Shown: in pieces, positions 42,130-53,375 of the stretch
Layout of the letters: every line of letters starts with the position of its first letter
Position numbering within the stretch: position 1 is the first letter of the stretch
Assembly: GCA_963969395.1 (NCBI GenBank)
Contig: OZ017798.1
Span: forward strand, 7,370,173-7,434,172
Direction of reading: 5' to 3'
DNA from: Pseudoscleropodium purum
Taxonomy: Eukaryota > Streptophyta > Bryopsida > Hypnales > Brachytheciaceae
DNA length: 64,000 nucleotides
Notes under the pieces: generated by a model
What the model was told of the DNA's origin: nothing
What the model saw: the letters and a program-made list of their open reading frames with translations, nothing else
The model's database searches: none
Position numbers and translations under genes: made by a program

Positions 42130-45100
42130 TGTCGCAGCACAGGGCAGGTCAATTCCCCATTATACTCACAAAAATCGCTCTAGAGTATAACTGAGTGACT
42201 CTAAAGATCGAACCCACGAGATCCTGTGAAGTATCTAGCTCTATTAAACAGTTAAGCTCAGTCAGTATGCCAATCTTACTTTCCGGTCCTAGATCTAGAA
42301 CCAGAAATACCACCACACCGGATAACTATAGACCGGATTACTCCTTCTTCCGCTCCTACTAACTATCCGGTCCGTACAAATACCCAAATCCCAGAATCTC
42401 ACAATTTTCGATCCTGGAAATCCGTCCTGACCAATCCGGTCGGGATGGTCATCCTGTACCCGTAATCCTATCCGGTTTGGTTTTGCCTCTGTTTCACCAT
42501 CAAAGGGGTCGCCGCTTAATTTTGAGAGTGGTAGGCCCACCACTCCTTCCGTGACTTATAGTGGCTGAAGACCCACTGTCCTACCTTCTAAACTCCTAAG
42601 CTAATCCGGATCCGGTTTGGTCCTTCACAACAACCCAGATAGCAATCCGGGTCGTAGGTCACACAAAGACCCCACACTCGACCCTCTCGTACTACAACGA
42701 CCTTGATGCTACTTCCGATCCGTGCGAAGACAGGTGGTTACAAGTGCACCCATCCGTTCCAACATCAACTAAAGTTCTTCCGTTACCCATACGGGTGGTG
42801 AGACCTCACAGGAGATCGGACACTCGACCGGATTTCCCACCCAGGAGTTCTAGCGCAGCTAAGGAATCCCTCCCTACCCGCCTAGCCTAACAACGGCTTT
42901 CTCACCCGGAATCTCAAACTCTAGACGTGCTGAGGAACTAAGTTCACTCCCAACTCTTCGATACCTACTCACATGCACCTAGGATCGGAAAATAAACACC
43001 AAGGGGAGAAATCACTCGCAAACCGGCTCGTACTATCCTAACTCCACATCATACAATCCTGTCGCGCTGGAGAGAGACACACAATGAAGAGAATAGAAAA
43101 GTACAAGAAGTTTGCAAAATGAAAAACTCCCAGTTCCCATCTCAGGAACTGATTTATATACAAAGGGTAAAAACCCTAAAAGCACAAAAAGGAGCGGAAA
43201 ACCCGTAGGGGTCCGCCGCCATCCTAATCTAACTTCCGGCTAACCTAATACTGTTGAGTCGGATCCGGATCCGGATCCGCTCCTACCCCTAACTGAAATT
43301 AAAATCCTATCTACCCTACAACTCTAGATCCTATCGTCGGGCTTCCGGTCTCCGGGACTAGCTCCTCGAAGACTTCACTCAAATTCCGGACCCGTTCCCC
43401 CTCCGCAGGATTCGGTCCAGATGGAGACTCCAGGTCGATGGTGATATCCGGTCTCGTGCCCGGAGTCCCAGTCCGTGCAGACTTCTTGGACTCAGGAGTC
43501 CAATCCTTCCTATCCTTCGCCATAGTCGCGTCCGGAAAGAGATCCGGTAGAGAGATGTCCGAAAGGTGAATACCTTTGTCGCACGTCGCTCCCGTCAGCT
43601 TCCGGCTGCTCTCCTCGATCCGGTCCGCTGCCTTCCGCCCCTCCACCATTGTCGTCTCCACCTGCTCAGCGAAGTCCGCGAGAATCCGGACCATCCGGGA
43701 ACCGGATAGTTTCTTCTCTTCGTGGATCTTCTCGTCGAAGAGCTTCGCTTTGGCAGCGGCCGTTCCGGTCTCTCCCAGGACCGCCTTGATCTGCTCGGCT
43801 ATCTTCCGAGTCTCTTCCGCCATCTCCCGGGCAGCTGTCACGTCTTCTTGATAGGCAAAAAGAGTTGCCTTCAGTTTATCCACCTCCTCTTGCAACCGGC
43901 GGATCTCTGTTTCCTGCTTCCAGGTCTCTTCCGGATTCGTGATGCACTCCGCCATTTGTTCCGCCAATTTGCTGTCCGGTGCCGCATCCACCAACTTGCC
44001 GATTGCCGCAAGCGTCCTGTGCTTCACCTCCCAATCCGCCCTGATGTTGCAGAGGACGTTGATCAGACCGTTGAACGGATCTTGCATATCCGGATCTCCC
44101 CCGGAATTGGTCTTCTCGGCTTCCGGTTTCTCCTCCGGGGCCGGTTTGTCTTGACCGGGAGGCGTCCCGCGCTTGTATGGAGGCGTCAGCTTCTGTCGCT
44201 TGATCGGCGGCATCGGCTCCTCCTCTTCCTCGCTGGACTCCCGGTCTGACCCGGAATCGGATTCCGCCTCGTCATCCGTCTCCGACTCCCCATACTTCAG
44301 GAGCACTTCCTACGTCTTCCACGCCCTGTCCTCCATATCGGTGAGGACTTGGTTCTCCCGATAGAGGTGGAAGAGATAAGGGCACACTGGAGTGGCCCTT
44401 TTCTTCCCAACCCTACTAACAAGCTGGGCCACGAGATCGGAAATGATCCGTGCCCAATCCACTTTCCGGGTACCACTGAGGGCACCGAAAATGGTGTTGC
44501 CGAGGGTGATCATCACCCTGGTCGGCTTTTCCGGGTGAAGAACCGGAACCAGGAATTGCAGGAGCCGACGGTGTCGGTCATCCAAGCAATCCTCGACTGC
44601 GTATCCGTCCTTCGGGTTGACGGCTCCCTTAAACTTCCCTCGGACAAACTCATCCTTCCGGCTCGCCATTCCCAAACCTCCTGCCCGGAAACCGTAAACC
44701 GTTCTCCACATCCCCTCGTTCCAGTTGATGGGAGTTCCCCTCACGGTGTTGTCAAACTGGTTGGACAACTTTCCGAGGAGCTCCTTGACCATTCTCTCCT
44801 CCCTAAAACCCCAAGGTTTCTCGGCAAACCCTACGCAACCCATGGATTTGAGATCATCCATGAGTTCAGACTTTTCCGACTCTGTGGAGGGAATAACCGG
44901 AATGACTTTCCGGAGCTTCACCTCGCCTCCAGAGGGACTCGCTTGTCTCGACCTACGTAGCGGAGGCATTCCCACTCACATCTACCTCACTCTCTTCTAG
45001 CCGCACGTCCCGTTCCTCACTTCCTCTCTCCGATCTCAACCGGAATCAAAACGAACAGAACACAAACGCACAGACGCACAAACGACAAAAACTCAACCGC

Positions 45101-45430
45101 GCGCTCAAGGTCGAGTTTCTAAAAGGGGGTGCAACAATGAAAGCTCCTCCTTATATAGTCCCTGGACCCTTTCCGGTTTGTCATTATGAATCTGGTTTAC
45201 CATCATAATCCGGTTCATCATCATCATCCGGTCCTAGACCTAATCCGTGTTACATTCCGTTTCCGTCGTTAGTTACTCCTGACCGGATTAGATCCAAGAA
45301 GCCCACTACTTCACGTTCCGTGCTAATTCTGAGTTTTCCTTCCCCACCTAATCGGATCCGGTTAGCTAATGACTAGTTTCCGTTCCTATTTGGGTGTATA
45401 CTAAGAAAATCAAAATTCTAAGCTGCGACA
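42130..45430 (-). mobile_element. Solo LTR inserted in the hAT-3 array
   Basis: A 3301-bp LTR of the giant-LTR family in minus orientation with TGTCGCAGC/GCTGCGACA ends. Its perfect target duplication ACTTG lies at 42125-42129 and 45431-45435, inside a GACGTACTTG repeat word. No internal region is present. Confidence 0.95.
43311..44969 (-). pseudogene. LTR-encoded protein in the array solo LTR, one nonsense mutation
   Basis: 552 codons from the ATG at 44969 (MPPLRR), open except for TAG at 44312-44310 where sister copies have CAG (WKT-Q-EVLLKYG). The acidic tract, NLS-like run and coiled coil are present downstream. Its TATA box is altered to TATATAAGG (about 45146-45154). The stop separates the globular N-terminal region from the acidic/coiled-coil region. 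Confidence 0.87.
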
Positions 45431-45835
45431 ACTTGTCGGGGCGGGGACGTACTTGTCAGGGCGGGGACGCTAGGGCGAGGACTCAGGGACTCCCGACTCC
45501 CGCACTCCCGCCCCAGAAGGCGTTCGGGCGAAGACGTCAGGGCGGGGACGTACTTGTAGGGGCAGGGACGTACTTGTCCGGGCAGGGACGCTAGGGCGGG
45601 GACTCAGGGACTCCCGACTCCCGCACTCCCGCCCCAGAAGGCGTTCGGGCAAAGACGTCAGGGCGGGGATGTACTTGTCAGGGCGGGGACGCTAGGGCGG
45701 GGACTCAGGGACTCCCGACTCCCGCACTCCCGATTCCACGCGTCAAGGCGTTCGGGCAAGGACTTCAGGGCGGGGACGTTGGGGCGGGGACGTATTTTTG
45801 TATGGGCGGGGACGTAGTCGTGGGGACGCTAGGCG
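45431..45835. repeat. GC-rich tandem array (right of solo LTR)
   Basis: Continuation of the 41525-42129 array, about three more units, degenerating into GGGGCGGGGACGTATTTTTG near 45780-45830. Confidence 0.88.
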
Positions 45836-46369
45836 GGGGAGAGATTCAAATCAGTTTTGGGTTTCCCTCCTCAAAACCTTCGAGGGAAGACATTTCAAAT
45901 ACTTGTACTTGCACTCTACAGTTGCCCCCCATTTTTGCAGATTTCCTAAGATATGAAGTATTCAAGCATTAATTACTCATTCACTACATCATTCTAAATA
46001 TCAAAGATAGATGCTACAAAAAATGCGGTTTTAGTATTTAAGAAATTGTGTATAACAAATCAATTGAAGAAACGTTGAATTCGTCAAAAACGGGAAACAT
46101 CAAATAAATTACGCGTGAATTGGAAAAAAATGACAAAGAGAATTGCAACAACATTAAGGATTGGACAGAAATATGTAGAATCCATAGAGAGACATTGCAA
46201 CCGGTTTTTTAAAAGGAAGGCTATACATTTAAAAAGTGGCACAAAAATGGAAGGAAGAAATGAGAGAATAAAAAAATGGTAGAATATATGGGTGTAAGAA
46301 ATGAACGGTTTATCGAAATGAAGGTACATGAAGAAGTTAGAGAACCAAAAAAAATAACTACGAGATGCA

Positions 46370-47260
46370 TCGCATGGAGGAAGACATATAAGTTACAGAA
46401 TCAAATGAAAGAAATTTCGGGATAAAAATGTGAGGTGAGACAGATGATTTAGAGAATGAAATGAAAAAAATAATCGAATAATCATGTAAGGGGAGATAAA
46501 TAATTCAGAGAACCAAATAAAAAAATACTGAAATAATCATGTGAGGGTAGATAAATAAGTTAGACAAACAAATGGGCAAAAAATTGGAATAACCGTATAG
46601 GGGGGGGGAGATAAACAAAAGAGAGACTCAAATAAATAACAAATTGGACTAACCAAGAAAGGGGACATAAACAAAAGAGAGACTCAAATAAATAAAAATT
46701 TGGATTAACCATATGAGGGGTTATAAACAAAAGAGAGACTCAAATAAATAAAAAATTGGATTAACCATATGAGGGGACATAAACAAACGAGAGACTCAAA
46801 TAAATAAAAAATTGGATTAACCATATGAGGGGACATAAACAAACGAGAGACTCAAATAAATAAAAAATTGAATTAACCATATGAGGGGACATAAACAAAC
46901 GAGAGACTTGAATAAATAAAAAATTGGATTAACCATATGGGGGGACATAAACAAACGAGAGACTTGAATAAATAAAAAATTGGATTAACCATATGGGGGG
47001 ACATAAACAAACAAGAGACTCAAATAAATAAAAGTTTGAATTAACCATACAGGGGGACATAAACAAAAGAGAGACTTGAATAAATAAAAAATTGGATTAA
47101 CCATATGTGGGGTTATAAACAAAAGAGAGACTCAAATAAATAAAAAATTGGAATAATTTAACGACGGGATATAAGCTATAGAAACAAATGAAGAAAATAA
47201 CGGAATTACCATATATGGGGATATAAAAATGTTTGAGAATCAAATGAAAATTTGTTGGAC
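46370..47260. repeat. AT-rich minisatellite, 56-57-bp period
   Basis: About ten clear units (46610-47155) of GGGGACATAAACAAACGAGA, then GACTCAAATAAATAAAAAAT, then TGGATTAACCATATGA, with more diverged units on both sides. Neighbouring units share variants (TTGAAT versus CTCAAAT), a sign of recent unit-by-unit expansion. There are no unique spacers and no coding frame. Confidence 0.92.
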
Positions 47261-47335
47261 TCATCATACAAGGGTTGAAATTGAATGAAATGTGAGCATT
47301 TTTTATTGTGCTATGAAATGGTTCAGGATTTAGGC

Positions 47336-47361
47336 TAAGGGTTTAGGGTTTAGGGTTTAAC
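47336..47361 (+). repeat. Short telomere-like TTTAGGG run
   Basis: Three tandem copies of the plant telomere repeat TTTAGGG. It is too short for an end and fits a telo-box or an interstitial remnant upstream of the RING gene. Confidence 0.7.
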
Positions 47362-47544
47362 AATTTTTTTTATTTATCCTTTTAACTATTAGTAATGTTA
47401 ATTTATTTTTCTCTTGGATGATGGGAGCTTCACGGGTCTTTGACAACTCACATGAAATAAAAGATGAGTGACATTAAATGCAAGGTACAAGGTAAATCTT
47501 CCAAAATCTTTTTTTTTTATTCTAATTTTCTCCACCTACCGCCA

Positions 47545-47670
47545 GCGACGAGTACGTCCCCGCCCAGGGCAGAAACGTCCCCGCCTATTTTGAGTATGTC
47601 CCCGCCCTGACATCAAGTACGTCCCCGCCCTGATAGCGCGGACCAGCAGTATATATGCGCGTCCCCGCCC
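47545..47670. promoter_or_regulatory. Array plus TATA promoter of the RING-H2 cargo gene
   Basis: Five GTACGTCCCCGCCC-type words, then TATATAT at 47650-47656, then about 130 bp to the ATG at 47786. The words are the reverse complement of the GGCGGGGACGTAC units elsewhere in hAT-3. Confidence 0.7.
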
Positions 47671-47785
47671 TTTTAGCAACTGCCTCACAAACTCCCGTGT
47701 GCTCCACCTCTAAGCTGGTTGCCTAGGCGTCCTTGTGAGGTCCTTTTTATATTACGCTCTTTACTTCAACCCAAACCGCCGTGTG

Positions 47786-49996
47786 ATGGACCCTGTAGTG
47801 AAGATGACGAAGGCCGAACGAGACAGAACAAGAAAGAGGACTGGACAGAAGCAACGGAAACGGATGAACGTTTTAAACAATCCGTTGAAGTTGGCATTCA
47901 AGGGATGGGAAGATGAACCTGATCCATGGAATATGGACACTTGTGCCAATTACATTGAATGGTGCCACATTGGCAAGTCTTTTCCCATAGCCCGGCACAA
48001 CTATCACCGTCGCTTCCATAAGGCCAATTTGAGGTTCTGTACCGACGACGCATTTAAGAATCGTTGCATTGAAGTCTATCAAGTGTTATACGATAGACCA
48101 ATGGTGGAACGCAATGAAATTAACCTTTTCATTGCAAGAGGGGTACATGCAGAGGTCAAGCTAGGGAAGAGGGTGGATTGGTCAACCATCAAGGAGAGAG
48201 GTTCCAAAATAAAAGTTCCTCATTCCACCAATGGATTGATTCCAATGGGTGTACGAAGGTACCCTAACGGCGGATTGGGGTTCGTGAGGCCATTGACTGA
48301 GTTGCCCCCTAACACATATGTAACCAGTGACTCTTCTCCTGATGATGACTCCGACGGGACGCGCACTCTACCGCGTGCTCTAGGTAATAGAGTGGAACAT
48401 CGGGTGAAAAGAAGAAGGGAGAAGGAAATGAGCACAGAAGAAGTTGTCTCGGAAGCAGTTTTAAATGACCGACTACAAGATTCAATGGAAGTAGAAGATC
48501 TTCGGCTACCAAATGAAGCTGTCGAAAGTGAAGAAGATACAATCCCAGCCTTGAAGAGTAACCTCAACGAAAAAAGAAAGGAAATTCAAAACTTGTTAGA
48601 AGACACTCACAAGTTGAAGGTCGAGATTCAACAAAAGAACGATGTCATTGACCGACAGTCCCAAGAAATTGCCCGCCTTACAAGAGCTCTACAAGCTGGT
48701 AATGTATTCAGCGAAGGCCACGTTGGTGAAGGTCTGCACAAAGCTGGTCACCCGTCTCACTTTACTGTAGGTGCCGAAGAGCTAGAAGTGCTTCGTGGAA
48801 AAAATGTCGAGCTCCAGAAACATTTGGATGCATTGGTGTCACAGTATTATGAGTGGAAGTTGGCGTGTGTATTTACTATGGACAAGAACCGACAAATGGG
48901 AGCAGAATTGAAGAAAATTGCCAATCATTATGCAGTGCACAATCAAGAACGTGTTTTTGGCTTAACATCATGGGAACTAATGGATGAGTTATTCTCGGAC
49001 AAAATGGAGACCAAAGTTGGAGTTGGAAATCAGACCATCATTGATTGGCCTCGAAATGGGTGGGATTTTGAAAATGAAAGGTCTGCCCATGTGACTAAAC
49101 CGAGTACATTGTTGTGGCCAAAACCACCGAGCTTTGTGTTCGATGGTACACAATGTCCAATGTGTTTGAATGCCTTTGGCCCCGAAGGTGGATTCCAATT
49201 GGGCACATGTGAGCATTTGTATCATCCAATTTGTTTGATTGCATTAATGGTCAATCGAAGGCGTTGCGTACTTTGCAAGGCTCCTTTCCATGAGCGTTTG
49301 TACAAGCTATTTGGCTTGTACGAGCATATGCCGCCAAGCTGGGAATTTGATGTAATGAATGCTCCAGATCATCCACAGAAATGGGGAGAAGACCTCATTT
49401 GGAATTGGCGTTATAAGTATCACTCTTTAGAGGTCTCTGGGCTTTCCAACAACTGGGGATGGGAATCAAACCCAACTGAAGTTGTTCGTGTGTGCCACAA
49501 TTTGATTAAAGGCACGGACGCTATTAGTGAAGGAAGAAGAAATTTCTTCTACCAATGCTTCATTGGCTATTGGGATGGAAATGAGCATCAATTTCGATTT
49601 GGACCACATCCAAAGGGTTGGATTTGGGGCAACGACGGACAACGTATCACCGATGACAACGGAGTTCAACTTGTGGATCCTGGTGAATATGTACCTCCTA
49701 CCGCACGAGAAAGAGTGATGATGTCTGAATCTGAATGGAGAGAGCAATTCAAAAATGATGCTGTAGACTTCTTGCTAGAAGAACACAGTCCGGGAACTCG
49801 TATAGCTCTTCAAGAACTTCAACAATCTCAAATTCTGAGGGGCCTACTGGAGGAGGATGGACCAGCAAGACGAACACGCGGTGCAATGCGGCAACTTCGT
49901 TTGGACTCCAATGAAGATGATATTCCAATGTCCGGGATGCATGACACCGAGGCCGGTACAAGTGGTACCGCAAATAGCCTAGTTCATTTGGACTAA
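47786..49996 (+). CDS. RING-H2 cargo protein of hAT-3, intact
   Basis: A 736-aa protein. The ATG at 47786 (MDPVVKMTK) is chosen because the paralogue at 52945 starts at the same point. A Lys/Arg-rich N-terminus comes first, then the shared cargo domain (about 30-135: WNMDTCANYIEWCHI, an HNYHRRFHKANLRFC segment, FKNRCIEVYQVL, ARGVHAEV and KRVDWSTI). An acidic linker and a coiled coil (about 255-320) follow. The RING-H2 finger at residues 457-497 has the ligands CPMC, CEHLYHPIC and CVLC. A Trp-rich C-terminal domain ends at about 640. RING-H2 fingers usually recruit ubiquitin-conjugating enzymes; targets here are unknown. It is the only uninterrupted large cargo gene in the window. Confidence 0.85.
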   Translation: MDPVVKMTKAERDRTRKRTGQKQRKRMNVLNNPLKLAFKGWEDEPDPWNMDTCANYIEWCHIGKSFPIARHNYHRRFHKANLRFCTDDAFKNRCIEVYQVLYDRPMVERNEINLFIARGVHAEVKLGKRVDWSTIKERGSKIKVPHSTNGLIPMGVRRYPNGGLGFVRPLTELPPNTYVTSDSSPDDDSDGTRTLPRALGNRVEHRVKRRREKEMSTEEVVSEAVLNDRLQDSMEVEDLRLPNEAVESEEDTIPALKSNLNEKRKEIQNLLEDTHKLKVEIQQKNDVIDRQSQEIARLTRALQAGNVFSEGHVGEGLHKAGHPSHFTVGAEELEVLRGKNVELQKHLDALVSQYYEWKLACVFTMDKNRQMGAELKKIANHYAVHNQERVFGLTSWELMDELFSDKMETKVGVGNQTIIDWPRNGWDFENERSAHVTKPSTLLWPKPPSFVFDGTQCPMCLNAFGPEGGFQLGTCEHLYHPICLIALMVNRRRCVLCKAPFHERLYKLFGLYEHMPPSWEFDVMNAPDHPQKWGEDLIWNWRYKYHSLEVSGLSNNWGWESNPTEVVRVCHNLIKGTDAISEGRRNFFYQCFIGYWDGNEHQFRFGPHPKGWIWGNDGQRITDDNGVQLVDPGEYVPPTARERVMMSESEWREQFKNDAVDFLLEEHSPGTRIALQELQQSQILRGLLEEDGPARRTRGAMRQLRLDSNEDDIPMSGMHDTEAGTSGTANSLVHLD

Positions 49997-49999
49997 GTG

Positions 50000-52030
50000 C
50001 ACTTTTGCGTACTTCAAGCATTTGGAAAAATGTAAATATATAGCTATGTAAAGGCTGCTAGTTTTTATCTTTTTAGCTACTATTATATGTGTGGAACTTT
50101 GTTTGATTACATTGTTGACTTTGTCCAATTTTTCAATACCATATTGTGCGACACATATGAAATAAAAATGCTCTTTTTATGACCTACATATTACTTTCAT
50201 TTTTAAAGTTTAAGGTGCATACAACTGGAAATGATTTCTTGGTAATGCAACTTTAGAATGTTTTTGGTTTCTTGAATCCCTGAGTCCCAGCCCAACGTCC
50301 CCGTCCAAGTGTCCAAAGTCGAATCATGACACCTTTGAAGGAGTTTGGGGGTTTGGGAGTTATGAATTCAAAAAGTCCCATTGTTCCTAAGGGAGACAAA
50401 TGCATTTTTGGGCAAGTATGTACGGGCTGAATTTTCGTCCAGATTTTTCACAATGCCTTTTTTCAGAGAAAAAAATTGATAAGCTTCATGGAAATATAAT
50501 TTTTTTTCAATAGGTGTATGGGAACAAAAATTATGCCCAAATAAGCTCAAAATAGTGGACAAGAGGCAGTTCGGTCAGCCAAAAAATTTTCGGCATACTT
50601 TGAATTTTTTCTGCGGAATTTTTTTTCTCATAGATTAAATTTTTGTCTATCTGGAAAGCTTTGATTAATTTCATTTGGATTTGTTATGAGGAAGTTATGG
50701 ACATTCTAGTTTTTCTAGCAATTACAGCATGTTCTTGGAAAAAACGACTTGCACGATTCATTTGTCAATGCATGCTTTGCATTTTTTCCAAAGAAAATAA
50801 ATTTGCGTGGTTTGATTTACTTTGTAGAACAATCTTCCTATTGGATTAGTGCATTTTAATTCCATCTACCCCATATTGATATTTTAGGTTTTCATTTTGT
50901 CTAGTACATATTTCTAGTTACCAATTGTTTTAAGAATGAAAATTAAGTTTTCATTTTTTTTTTTTTTCTTTGGACTCTGAACTCTAATCTCCACTATGAA
51001 GATTTAAAGCTCGGAGCTTTGTAGTGCAAAAATTTTAAGTTGAAAATGTTCAAAGTCAAAAAATCCAGTTGCTCAATGTGTGGAAAAGCTTGCTTTTTCT
51101 ACTTTAAACGCAAATATCTTGCAATTTATTCAATCACAATTTTTGGTTTTTTTCCCACACTAGTTTATACTAGTCAGGTGTAATATCCTACGGTTAGATG
51201 TGAAAATAAATGAATTTCAATATTTTCTTAGTCTTTGCTATAGAAATGGCAGTTTTGAGTGTTTTTGGGCTAGATAAGGCCTTGGCCCTTTAGGGATTAC
51301 ACTTTAACTCACAAAAAACGGGAGCTATTCAATTCATAAGGAATGTGCATACAATACAAATACACACCTAAAAAATTAAAATGGCACTGTATACATATGA
51401 AATGTCTAAAAGTTTGCAAAAGAGCAAAATGAATTTCTTATGAATGCAAAAGTTTGACAATTAGATCACAAAATAGAATTAAAAAAGTAAAAAAAGTAAA
51501 AATTATATTGAAAGACACATTTCAATGTACACATTGCTGGATTAGAATTCACGCCCTAATTAATATTTATATGAATTATGTAATTTAATTTTTTTTCTAA
51601 ATTTTTTATTTATTGCATTAACACCTAATGGACCAGGGTTATTTTTTAAAAAGACATTGTGCAAAAAGCCAATTTTTGGGTATGTTATTAAAAATTCAAA
51701 AATTCAAAAAGAATTGTTTCATAAAAAATTCAACCAAACATCCTTGAAGTTCAGTACTTTACAAAAGTATGGTCAAGATATGAGATGTTTAAGTAAAAAT
51801 AAGTATGAACCCTAAACCAACACAATAAATGTATATGAAATGAAGCAATCCAATTTTGCAAGTGACACGTCTTTAGCCAAAAATAATTTTTGTATTTTGG
51901 ATGGGTAATACCGTAGAATATGAATATATTGATAAAAATTGTCTCATTACATGAGCACAACTGTACAGAACTAAAAAAGAACATGAAAATTTAAAAACCT
52001 CGAGATAGCTATGTAATTGGATATTGCTAA
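50000..52030. other. AT-rich interior of hAT-3, no gene seen
   Basis: Non-coding by appearance, with T-rich and A-rich runs. A single CCCCGTCC-like word occurs near 50297. Confidence 0.45.
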
Positions 52031-52945
52031 CTAATTCCTTGATGTAGCAAGCTCTAAAGCATGTTCCAATCGTGCAATTTCTTGTCTAAGATTGCTGATG
52101 ACTTGGTTCTTTTCTTCCAACACCGCCCTCGACGTGTGCCTGTAATCGTGCAGACGATTAATTTCTTCGTGTTTTTCAGCAAGTTCGTTCCTCAAGGCCG
52201 AGATTGTATCATATACATTTCTTCTATTTTCAGTGGGTTGTGCGTAAACTTCCTCGTGCACTTCATTTTGGATTTCATGTTGAGGTTGAGGATCTCGAGC
52301 ATATTGTAGGGCCCTCCTCCGCCTACCACGTTATTCCCCTTTGGCCGTCAGAGGACGCGGTGGAGTACGTGCTCCATCTGAATCGTCATCTGTCGTAGAA
52401 TCCTCGGTGTCATCATGAGCTGTAGAGGGATTTACGATTGTCTTCAAGTGCCCCAACCCACCTTCAGGAAACATTAGAACACCCATTGGAATTAGTCCAT
52501 TGCTTGGATGAGGAACTTTTATTTTGGAACCTCTCTCCTTGATGGTTGACCAATCCACCCTCTTCCCTAGCGTGACCTCTGCGTGTACTCCTCTTGCAAT
52601 GAAAAAGTGAACTTCATTGCGCTCCACCTTCGCTCTATTGTAAAGGACTTGGTAGACTTCAATGCACCGATTTTTGAATGCATCATTCATGCAATATCGC
52701 AAATTTGCTTTGTGGAAGTATCGGTGGTAGTGGTGTCGTTCTTCAGGAAAGGCCTTGTCGATGTGACACCACTCAATGTAATCCGCACACGTGTCCATGC
52801 TCCACGGGTCCTGTACTTCCTCCCACCCCTTGAAAGCAATTTTTAACGGATTTCGTAAAACATGCATCCGCTTCTTCTGTACCTGTCCACTTCTCTTTCT
52901 TGTTTTGTCTCGCTCGTTTTTCGTCATCCGTGGTGATGTGTCCAT
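52031..52945 (-). pseudogene. Short paralogue of the RING cargo protein (no RING), one stop
   Basis: 304 codons from the ATG at 52945 (MDTSPRMTK). The N-terminal ~170 residues closely match 47786-49996 (WSMDTCADYIEWCHI, FKNRCIEVYQVL, KRVDWSTI, SNGLIPMGV). TAA at 52333-52331 interrupts the frame where CAA fits, then a coiled coil (ALRNELAEKHEEINRL, VISNLRQEIARLEHAL) leads to the end. The RING and C-terminal domain are absent. It could act as a partner or competitor of the long form through the shared domain; that is inference. A TATAAAAGG box lies at 53081-53073. Confidence 0.8.
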
Positions 52946-53375
52946 CGCACGATGTTTGTGCAACAAAAATGACGTGGAATGTGATGTAGGGCCCACTGAG
53001 ACGCCCAGACAACCAGCTCAGAGGTGGCGCACGAGGGAGTTCAGAGGGCAGAAAGTGAGGAGGCGGGCACGGCCTTTTATACCGGGGAGCGCGGACGTCA
53101 AGGCAGGGGCGGGGACGTACTGGGTATAGGCGGGGACGTACTCGCGACAGGGCGGGGACGAACTGGGGGCAGGGCGGGGACGTACTCGCGGGGTGGGCAG
53201 GGAAGTGGTTTTTGCCTTCCCTATATATTTTTTTTTTGCTCATTTTGACATTGCCAGGCCTTCACTTTTAGCCTCACGTGTTAGTTCGCGATTTGCGGCC
53301 TATACAGTGAGTCGGAGGGTGCACAGGTGTGGCGCTTTATTTGTACGGGAGATTTTCGAATTTTTTTCGAATACT
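52946..53375. promoter_or_regulatory. Divergent promoter with central GC array
   Basis: The short RING paralogue (minus) and the kinase (plus) start head to head, 430 bp apart. TATAAAAGG on the minus strand (53081-53073) and TATATATT on the plus strand (53222-53229) sit on either side of an array of GGCGGGGACGTACT words (53090-53195). Distances from TATA to ATG are about 130 and 150 bp. Confidence 0.72.

Noticed and set aside
46370..47260. CRISPR-like periodic repeat
   Set aside because: Units are contiguous tandem copies without unique spacers, in a plant-type genome.
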